Origin: Caballeronia ptereochthonis
Lineage (GTDB): Bacteria > Pseudomonadota > Gammaproteobacteria > Burkholderiales > Burkholderiaceae
Length of the DNA stretch: 64,000 bases
Assembly (NCBI RefSeq): GCF_001545075.1
Contig: NZ_FCOB02000001.1
Span: 62,001 to 126,000 of the forward strand
Direction of reading: 5' to 3'
The notes beneath the pieces were generated by a model, which searched no databases, was not told where the DNA came from, and saw only the letters and a list, made by a program, of their open reading frames with translations. Position numbers and translations under genes: made by a program. This document shows, piece by piece, positions 58,122 to 64,000 of the stretch (its first letter is position 1; each line of letters opens with the position of its first letter).

Positions 58122-60839
58122 TCAGTTGGCCGGGGCGGGCTTGAGTGACAGCTGTGCGCTGGAAGCCTGCGCATCACCGGTATAAGTAATTACCGTGTAC
58201 GTGCCCGCGCTCAGGTTCGATAGGTTGACGGTGTTGGAGCTTGTTGCGTTGAAGCTGGTGGATGCGTTTGTTGGCGTGATGGTGCCGACGCTTGGGTCGT
58301 ACACATTTACATAAACGGTATCCGACGAAACGCCAGAGAGCGTTAGCGTGTAGGAGTCGCCCGTGTTGGCGGTAAACGTAGTACGTTCTACTTGACCGAC
58401 GCCTAAGGCGACATTTGATGTTCCGCCTGCGATTAGTGCCGGTCCCACCACATCCGGCTGCACCGTCGCATTGAACGCCACCACATCATTGCTGTACCAC
58501 GGCACGACCTGGATCGTGTACGTCCCGCCCGCCAGGTTCCATACCGGCAACCGGCACTCGCTGGTGCTGCCCCGGCAGCTGCCGCTGGCGAGGTTCGTGC
58601 CGTTGGCATCGAGCACGTTGATGTGGACCGGATCGCCGTTGGTGTTTTGCAACTGGTCGATCAGCACTTCCAGGTTGTCGCCTGCGTTCGCGGTGAACGG
58701 CACGTTGGCCGTTTCGCCGGCCAGGTACCCTGTATAGGTGCCGGCCTGCCCATTTGTTGACGCTGTCACCGCCGCCAGTGTCATCTGCAACGAGGCGGGC
58801 AAGCCGGTGGTGGACACCACCACCGTGTACGTGCCCGTCGCCGGCAGGTTGCTCAGTTGCAGCGTGCCGCTGCCGGTGTAACTGGTACTGAGCAACGCAT
58901 TGGTCGTCAGGATCGTGCCCGGGCTGTAGACCGATACCTGCACGGGCTGGCCGCTCGGCGTGGTGGTGATCCCGGCGATACTGAGCGACAGGTCCTGACC
59001 GGCGGTGGCATTGAGCGTGAACCGTTCGACCTGGCCGTTAGCCAGCGTCGCCGTCACTGGCGTGTTGAGCGCCAACGCTCCGCCCACGACATCCGGCTGC
59101 ACCGTCGCATTGAACGTCACCACGTCATTGCCCCACCACGGCACGACCTGGATCGTGTACGTCCCACCCGCCAGGTTCCATACCGGCAACCGGCACTCGC
59201 TGGTGCTGCCCTGGCAGCTGCCGCTGGCGAGGTTCGTGCCGTTGGCATCGAGCACATTGATGTGGACCGGATCACCGTTCGTGTTCTGCAGGTGATCGAT
59301 CAGTACTTCCAGGTTGTCGCCTGCGTTTGCGGTGAATGGCACGTTCGCCGTTTGGCCGGCTGAGTATCCTGAGAAAGCTGCCGAAGCTTCACCGACTACC
59401 ACGTTGTCACCGGATACAACGGCAGCCTGTGCAGTGCCCGTTGCATTCGCTCCGGGCGAAACGATGAGCTGGTAAGAGCCCGTCATAGGAACAGGGATCG
59501 GCAGCGTCGCTATGGTAGCGGTGGCTACGCTCGTGAGCGCCTGATAGGCAGGAGTCAAAATCGCGTAAGAGATGAGCTGATTTGCTGGATTCGTGGATAG
59601 TGTACTAACCTGCAACGTCAATGGTTGACCCGCGACCGCGGGAACTATCAGTCGCTCGCTCTGACCGGCAAAAGCCGTCGTCACACTAGATTGTGAGGCA
59701 GATACAGTGCGGTCTTTTTCGGATGTAACGACGAATTGCACGCCAGAAGCAGCCGACTGAAACGCTACAAGGTACGTACCGCCTACGCTCAATTGATGAA
59801 CGTGAATAGATGAGTTTGATGCCGAAACAGTACCCTGTTGAACAACTGCGTTAGTAGGACTGTAGATCGAGTAAGTCAACGTTCCAGCAGTTGTGGCGAT
59901 GTTTGCCAACTGCAAACTAACCCACGCGCCTGATTGACCATTGAAAGTCACCAACCCTTCCTGACCAGCAGAAGCGATCGTCACGGTCGCGTTTGTGACA
60001 CTGCCCTGCAGATAACTCACGCTTGAGACATTGCTTGCGGACATACCGCCCGGAAGCACGATTATCGGGTTAGCGCTCCTGGCTTTTCCGTAAGGGTTAG
60101 CGACAGTTACGTAGCCGCTCTTTGTACTATTTGAAACAGGAAATTGAATCTGCGTATCCGACACCAGGCCAGGAATCACTGTGGCGCCGCCCATGTCCGT
60201 GTCAGGCGCCATACCAGATGGCTCAAAATGCGATCCGGCCACGGTAACGGTGCCACCGACACTGACCAAAACCGGAGCAATCGAAGTTATGACGGGTGCG
60301 AGACCGGTGCCATCCACGGAAAAAGACGTGGCGCTTGTTGCCGCCTGTGAATCCGCCGCAATGGAGATGGGGCCGCTGGTTGCTCCTGCAGGAACGTGCA
60401 CGGTCAATTGCGACGCAGTCGCCTCCGTTACCGGCGCCGTCGTTCCATTGAAGGCGACCACGTCGTTGGCCGCGTTAGGATCAAAATCCTGCCCCTGGAT
60501 AATGACTTCAGTGCCCAATTCGCCATGCGTAGGCGAAAACGCAAAGATCGCCAACTGACTCGTGGCGATCGGCGTACTGACTTGGCGGGTATGGCCGAGG
60601 GTGTTGTAACCGTACTGGGCGCTAGTGCTGTTCCCCGCGGTCACCGCCACAATACGCCCATTGGCATCGTAGACGTAACCGGTCGATTGGGCTTGAACGG
60701 CGCCGCTCCCGAACGCGGCACTACAGAGCAACCAGAAAATCCAAGCGATCAGGTGTTCTCCTGATCCGTATCGCCACGTCAAGCCAAATCGACGGATACG
60801 GCCCCGGCCTGCTCCGCTGCGCTGCGACTTCATATGCAC
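58122..60839 (-). CDS. Secreted IPT/TIG- and repeat-domain protein with an N-terminal YD-repeat fragment
   Basis: 905 aa. After a long signal region (to about residue 51, AVQAQS) comes one YD-repeat piece, GYVYDANGRIVAVTAGNSTS followed by AQYGYNTLGHTRQV. An IPT/TIG domain (FSPTHGELGTEVIIQGQDFDP, about 100-165) and a second similar one (about 185-265) follow. Then come several beta-sandwich domains of the pre-peptidase C-terminal type. Two of these are near-identical (VPFTANAGDNLEVLID followed by NTNGDPVHINVLDANGTNLASGS, and again about 213 residues later). It probably sits outside the cell and works with the co-directional RHS protein, whose operon follows one base on. Confidence 0.82.
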   Translation of the reverse strand: MHMKSQRSGAGRGRIRRFGLTWRYGSGEHLIAWIFWLLCSAAFGSGAVQAQSTGYVYDANGRIVAVTAGNSTSAQYGYNTLGHTRQVSTPIATSQLAIFAFSPTHGELGTEVIIQGQDFDPNAANDVVAFNGTTAPVTEATASQLTVHVPAGATSGPISIAADSQAATSATSFSVDGTGLAPVITSIAPVLVSVGGTVTVAGSHFEPSGMAPDTDMGGATVIPGLVSDTQIQFPVSNSTKSGYVTVANPYGKARSANPIIVLPGGMSASNVSSVSYLQGSVTNATVTIASAGQEGLVTFNGQSGAWVSLQLANIATTAGTLTYSIYSPTNAVVQQGTVSASNSSIHVHQLSVGGTYLVAFQSAASGVQFVVTSEKDRTVSASQSSVTTAFAGQSERLIVPAVAGQPLTLQVSTLSTNPANQLISYAILTPAYQALTSVATATIATLPIPVPMTGSYQLIVSPGANATGTAQAAVVSGDNVVVGEASAAFSGYSAGQTANVPFTANAGDNLEVLIDHLQNTNGDPVHINVLDANGTNLASGSCQGSTSECRLPVWNLAGGTYTIQVVPWWGNDVVTFNATVQPDVVGGALALNTPVTATLANGQVERFTLNATAGQDLSLSIAGITTTPSGQPVQVSVYSPGTILTTNALLSTSYTGSGTLQLSNLPATGTYTVVVSTTGLPASLQMTLAAVTASTNGQAGTYTGYLAGETANVPFTANAGDNLEVLIDQLQNTNGDPVHINVLDANGTNLASGSCRGSTSECRLPVWNLAGGTYTIQVVPWYSNDVVAFNATVQPDVVGPALIAGGTSNVALGVGQVERTTFTANTGDSYTLTLSGVSSDTVYVNVYDPSVGTITPTNASTSFNATSSNTVNLSNLSAGTYTVITYTGDAQASSAQLSLKPAPAN
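58451..59371 (-). repeat. Internal DNA duplication, two copies of about 282 bp
   Basis: 58451-58732 and 59090-59371 are direct copies, 639 bp apart, differing at only some tens of positions. They encode the duplicated beta-sandwich domain in the 905-aa protein. The high nucleotide identity points to recent duplication or gene conversion. Confidence 0.8.
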
Positions 60840-61082
60840 GTCCCTATCTGCCGCTTCCTTGGAAACGGTCGGCTTGATATGAAAACTTGAACCCCTTAAA
60901 AAGCCCCTCGTCCCTCTTCCACGGCGTGAAAGGACCGTGAAGCCATCACGTTGTCATCGCAACAAATTCAGCGTGAAGAATTTGTGAAATTTCACAGTAG
61001 GCAGACGCAGTGTTGTTGTGGTCTCATGGAGCGGCCTTGTAATGGGATGAGGCACGCTGGGACTGACCGCCTCGAGGGAATC

Positions 61083-61592
61083 ATGCACCGCCGTTTAGGA
61101 CACCTGTCGCTGACCGTCACGCTGGGAGCACTGCTTGCTGCGTGTAACCATCCAACCACGCCCGCCCTCACCTCTTCCAACCCCTCGATAGGCTCCAGCG
61201 CGCTGGCCCAGCCAGCCGCAACCGCCAGCGACAGCACATGGGGCAACTACCTTGCTGGGCAAGGTAAGCTTTACGGCAAAGATGTGAGCATGCGGCCCTA
61301 TATCTACGTGATTCCGGCCGGCGCGAACCCCGCCGCCAAGGCAAGACGCCAAAGCGAAGTCGATTCGGTGGTACACAGCATCGGGTCCATCGTGTTACCA
61401 GGCGGCATGCTGATCGTTGGCGGCTCCGATCCCAAGCAGACCACTGCGTTTCTCGGCGACGTGGCCAAACAGGTAAAGGCTGATTCGCTTAAAGGCATCG
61501 TGGTGATGGTGGTGAGCGATGCCTCCGAGCAAGCGGCGGTGACCGGCACGCTCAAGGCCAGCGGCGCGACCGTGCGCTTCGTGACGATGTAA
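61083..61592 (+). CDS. Small lipoprotein of unknown function
   Basis: 169 aa from ATG 61083 (GAGGGA upstream); the frame opens earlier at 60951 but that leader is not signal-like. Lipobox LLAAC puts the lipid Cys at residue 21. A Ser/Pro/Ala linker is followed by an alpha/beta domain: MRPYIYVIPAGANPAAKARRQSE, LPGGMLIVGGSDPKQTTAFLGDVAKQV, IVVMVVSDASEQAAVTGTL and a final ATVRFVTM. Divergent from the 905-aa secreted protein, with which it shares the 243-bp control region, and 33 bp before the cytochrome peroxidase gene. Function unknown. Confidence 0.82.
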   Translation: MHRRLGHLSLTVTLGALLAACNHPTTPALTSSNPSIGSSALAQPAATASDSTWGNYLAGQGKLYGKDVSMRPYIYVIPAGANPAAKARRQSEVDSVVHSIGSIVLPGGMLIVGGSDPKQTTAFLGDVAKQVKADSLKGIVVMVVSDASEQAAVTGTLKASGATVRFVTM

Positions 61593-61625
61593 TCAAGCTC
61601 ACGGCAGAAGGGAGCGCTGCGCAGG

Positions 61626-62669
61626 ATGTCGCGTCTACGTTGGATGGGGGAATTTATCGCAGGCGCTGTAGCCTGCGCGGCCGTTATTGTCGCGGTTCGC
61701 CCGCTGGCCCACGCATCGCCTGATGCGACATGGCTCACTCAGCGTGTCGCGTTGGGCAAGCAGTTGTTCAACGATCCTTCGTTGAGCGCTGATGGCACGG
61801 TACGCTGCGCGTCCTGCCACATCCCGGAGAAAGCCTATACCGACGGGCGCGCGGTAGCCATTGGCGTATATGGGCATGCGGGTACGCGCAACACGCCGAG
61901 CCTTCTTAACATCGCCACCGCAAGCGAATCGGCCTTCTTTTGGGATGGTCGTCGTACGGCGCTGGAACATGCCGTGCTCGATCCACTCACTAATCCGGTG
62001 GAGATGGGTCTTCACGATCAATCGGAACTGCTGCAACGGATTACGCAAAACAACGCGTATCGCGTGGCGTTTTCTCAAGCATTCCCGAATGACCGCGGAT
62101 CCCTCACATCTGCCGAAGTCGGCGCGGCGCTCGCCGCCTACATACGTTCGCTGGCACCATCTCAAAGCGCGTTCGATCACTACCTACACGGCGACCGCAC
62201 AGCGTTGAATCCCCGTGCGCAGCTCGGATTGGCGCTTTTCCAAGGCAAGGCTGGCTGCGCCGAATGCCACCGGCTCGACGACTCGCCACCCACGTTGACG
62301 GATCATGGCTACCATCGCACTGGCGTCGGTCTGGATGGCATCATGGCCAACCTGCCTGTTCTCACGGAGGGGGTGATCGCGCGTTCGTTGCAAGGCGCGG
62401 CGATCGGTGATGGTGTCGCTACACACGCAGATGAAGCGCAGCTCGGACGCTTCAACGTGACGCAAGATCCGGCGGACATTGGTCTCTTTCGTACACCCTC
62501 GCTGCGTGGTGTCGCGCACACCGCGCCCTATATGCACGACGGCAGCGTATCTACGCTCGAAGATGCGATCGATCGCGAGGTCTATTACCGCAGTTTGCAA
62601 ACCGGTCGACCGTTGAATCTGAGCGTGGAGGAAAGATTGGATCTCGCCGAGTTCCTGCGCTCGCTATAA
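61626..62669 (+). CDS. Di-heme cytochrome c peroxidase (MauG/CcpA family)
   Basis: 347 aa. An N-terminal anchor or signal (about 10-28) precedes two c-type heme sites: C61ASCH65 (high-potential type order) and C211AECH215. The distal region has GTRNTPSLLNIA and FFWDGRRTALEHAVLDPLTNPVEMG, then RTPSLRGVAHTAPYMHDGS with the axial Met. It reduces periplasmic hydrogen peroxide or is MauG-like. It is probably co-transcribed with the lipoprotein gene 33 bp upstream. Length and motifs are complete. Confidence 0.92.
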   Translation: MSRLRWMGEFIAGAVACAAVIVAVRPLAHASPDATWLTQRVALGKQLFNDPSLSADGTVRCASCHIPEKAYTDGRAVAIGVYGHAGTRNTPSLLNIATASESAFFWDGRRTALEHAVLDPLTNPVEMGLHDQSELLQRITQNNAYRVAFSQAFPNDRGSLTSAEVGAALAAYIRSLAPSQSAFDHYLHGDRTALNPRAQLGLALFQGKAGCAECHRLDDSPPTLTDHGYHRTGVGLDGIMANLPVLTEGVIARSLQGAAIGDGVATHADEAQLGRFNVTQDPADIGLFRTPSLRGVAHTAPYMHDGSVSTLEDAIDREVYYRSLQTGRPLNLSVEERLDLAEFLRSL

Positions 62670-62690
62670 CGGTGACAAACTTCCTACATG

Positions 62691-63296
62691 TCAATGCGCG
62701 GAACGCTGACGTGCCTCGGCCAACAACGCCTGCATTGCCCGCCACGCCTGCCGTGCCATGCGCGGATCGCGGAACGCTCGCGCATGCGCTGTGGCGCCGT
62801 CGATCAACATGAGAATAACGCTGGCCAGTCGTTTAGCTTCACCCGCATCGAACTCTTCACGTAAGACCTCTTCGAACAGATTCAACAGGGCTTTCTTATG
62901 CCGTACCGCGACGTCTGAAACATCGGGTTCGCTCATGCCGTATTCGGCGATGGCGCGCTCGAACAGACATCCGGAAAACACTTCGCTGGTGAACCATACC
63001 TCGTGCCAGTCGAAGATCGTTTTGAGCTTGGCATCGACACCTTCCACGGCAGCGATGCGCGCAGTGAGTTCCTCGATCACTCCACGGTGCCTCCATTCGA
63101 GCACTTCCTTGGCCAACGTCTCCCTTCCCTCGAAGTTGTTGTACATCGACTGGAAGGCCACACCGGCCTCCCGGGTAATCTGACGCACGCTGACCGCATG
63201 AAATCCATAGCGGCCGAAGAGCTCCGCGGCTTTACCCAGTACCTTCGTGCGTGCTCGGCGACGGGCGAGATCGTTTTTTTCGTGGATGATGGTCAT
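62691..63296 (-). CDS. TetR-family transcriptional regulator
   Basis: 201 aa. N-terminal helix-turn-helix (KVLGKAAELFGRYGFHAVSVRQ, ITREAGVAFQSMYNNFEGRETL; about 18-65). The ligand-binding part is of the TetR_C type seen in AcrR/YxaF-like repressors (FTSEVFSGCLFERAIAEYG). The 5' end overlaps the upstream gene by 65 bp on the same strand, so it is probably made from the same transcript and may regulate that operon. Ligand unknown. Confidence 0.9.
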   Translation of the reverse strand: MTIIHEKNDLARRRARTKVLGKAAELFGRYGFHAVSVRQITREAGVAFQSMYNNFEGRETLAKEVLEWRHRGVIEELTARIAAVEGVDAKLKTIFDWHEVWFTSEVFSGCLFERAIAEYGMSEPDVSDVAVRHKKALLNLFEEVLREEFDAGEAKRLASVILMLIDGATAHARAFRDPRMARQAWRAMQALLAEARQRSAH

Positions 63297-63999
63297 GGTC
63301 GTCCCCGGCCTGTGAGCCCTCGACGCGCGTCATCAATGACACCTGCCGATGCAGGGCATCGTAGTAGTCGTTGCAACTGGCGAGCCGGAGCATACACCCA
63401 ACCCATACCTCGGACATGGCACGCGGTTCACGCCGTGCGAGTGGCCGAATCACGTTTTCGAGCCAACCTTCGCCGTGTATGTCATCGACCGTGATGTGCT
63501 CGTCGTAATACCGTGTCGTCGACGGGCCGAGACCCAGCCGGCGACACCCGACGATGAGCTTGCGGTACTGCGGCGGGTCCAGCAGTTCGGTGGCCGCCAT
63601 CACGCCCAGCAGTTTGTAATAGTGCTGCCGGTTCAAGGCGCACAGCATGAACAGGTTGTACCCGCGCAGCCCCTGCCAGGTCAGCGTCGATGCAAAATCG
63701 TCGCCGGAGGGCGTGATACCGACGTCAAGCAGGAGTTGCCGGAATAACTGCACATGGCTGCGTTGCGGATCGCCCCGCCCCACTTCGTCCCAAAAATTCG
63801 AGGCCAGTTCTTTCCGGGCCTCGGGGCGTGAGCCAATCATCGACATCACGATCAGATCAAAAAAACGGACGTTGAGCGCGGTGTCACTCCGAAAGAACCG
63901 TTCGAGCTGTTCCCGTGTGGCGCCCGCCTCGAGCAGGTCGAACAACGGATGATGCGACGCAGGGTGTGCGGCGACCACCTTGCGCACGGCAGCGATCAA
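63232..63999 (-). CDS. Iron-containing redox enzyme-family protein (heme-oxygenase-like fold), 5' end at or beyond window edge
   Basis: 255 codons visible. All-helical TENA/PqqC/heme-oxygenase-like pattern: HPLFDLLEAGATREQLERFF near the start; a metal-ligand-type ASNFWDEVGRGD (about 65-76); HYYKLLGVMAATEL; and YYDEHITVDDIHGEGW followed by WVGCMLRLASCNDYYDAL. Repeated E/D-H pairs fit a di-iron site. The reaction is unknown. The first Met at 63999 coincides with the window end, so the true start may be outside. The last 65 bp overlap the TetR gene. Confidence 0.82.
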   Translation of the reverse strand: MIAAVRKVVAAHPASHHPLFDLLEAGATREQLERFFRSDTALNVRFFDLIVMSMIGSRPEARKELASNFWDEVGRGDPQRSHVQLFRQLLLDVGITPSGDDFASTLTWQGLRGYNLFMLCALNRQHYYKLLGVMAATELLDPPQYRKLIVGCRRLGLGPSTTRYYDEHITVDDIHGEGWLENVIRPLARREPRAMSEVWVGCMLRLASCNDYYDALHRQVSLMTRVEGSQAGDDHDHHPRKKRSRPSPSTHEGTG

Positions 64000-64000
64000 A

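Noticed and set aside
1..64000. CRISPR arrays, insertion sequences, rRNA or tRNA genes
   Set aside because: I saw no regularly spaced repeats, no transposase and no rRNA or full tRNA sequence in the window.

Overview
The window is 64 kb of high-GC DNA. It looks like a gammaproteobacterial chromosome of the Xanthomonadales type (a Rhodanobacteraceae/Xanthomonadaceae-like host is my inference from protein style and codon use; there is no rRNA or other marker here to prove it). Most of it, about 3.9-49.6 kb, is the backbone of an integrating conjugative element (ICE) of the PFGI-1/PFL_4669/SPI-7 type, with cargo genes. It is flanked on the left by the start of an outer-membrane protein gene and a tyrosine integrase, and on the right by a YadA-like adhesin, a large RHS locus and housekeeping-type genes.

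Layout: 1-703, a partial outer-membrane protein, a bidirectional terminator and two tandem tRNA-3'-end-like remnants (a likely attachment scar). 704-1951, P4-type integrase. 2077-2700, lone HEPN-like gene. 2.7-3.9 kb, non-coding with strong palindromes. 3.9-8.5 kb, maintenance/replication operon (AlpA, ParA, ParB, DUF2857, STY4528). Inside the STY4528 gene lie a perfect DnaA box, four iteron-like inverted repeats and an AT-rich stretch, which I read as an embedded oriV. 8.8-12.3 kb, a UPF1-like SF1 helicase flanked by three copies of one perfect palindrome (a candidate operator). 12.4-16.4 kb, PFL_4669, DUF3158, SSB and TopB. 16.8-17.05 kb, remnant of a DNA-cytosine methyltransferase. 17.3-28.4 kb, accessory backbone genes of mostly unknown function (DUF3085, DUF3577, DUF3275, an adenine methyltransferase-like protein, a Snf2-type helicase). 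Many are preceded by GC-rich hairpin leaders of one repeated design. 28.4-30.3 kb, a minus-strand nuclease-like plus membrane-protein pair. 30.5 kb, CsrA. 30.9-36.9 kb, first conjugation block (PilL-like lipoprotein, TIGR03759, transglycosylase, TIGR03765, TraD, TIGR03747). 36.9-40.2 kb, AbiGi-like protein and NERD-helicase cargo. 40.4-48.8 kb, second conjugation block (RAQPRD to the VirB4-like ATPase and a DsbA-like protein). 49.0-49.5 kb, RadC.

The element appears broken. After RadC the usual TraU/TraG-type distal transfer genes and the MobH relaxase are missing from the window and chromosomal-type genes begin. The replication, partition and proximal mating-pair genes look intact, so it could be a decaying ICE, one split by rearrangement, or one that relies on another element.

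The cargo is rich in nuclease-like proteins (a PD-(D/E)xK protein at 20.5 kb, a QxK nuclease-like protein at 28.4 kb, NERD-helicase at 37.7 kb), an AbiGi-like protein and a HEPN-like protein. Each sits at a junction between backbone modules, the usual place for anti-phage cargo; their defence role is inference. On the right, the 1773-aa RHS protein ends in an unknown tip and overlaps a 55-aa two-helix membrane protein that could be its immunity partner. Upstream in the same direction is a 905-aa secreted protein that itself begins with a YD-repeat fragment.
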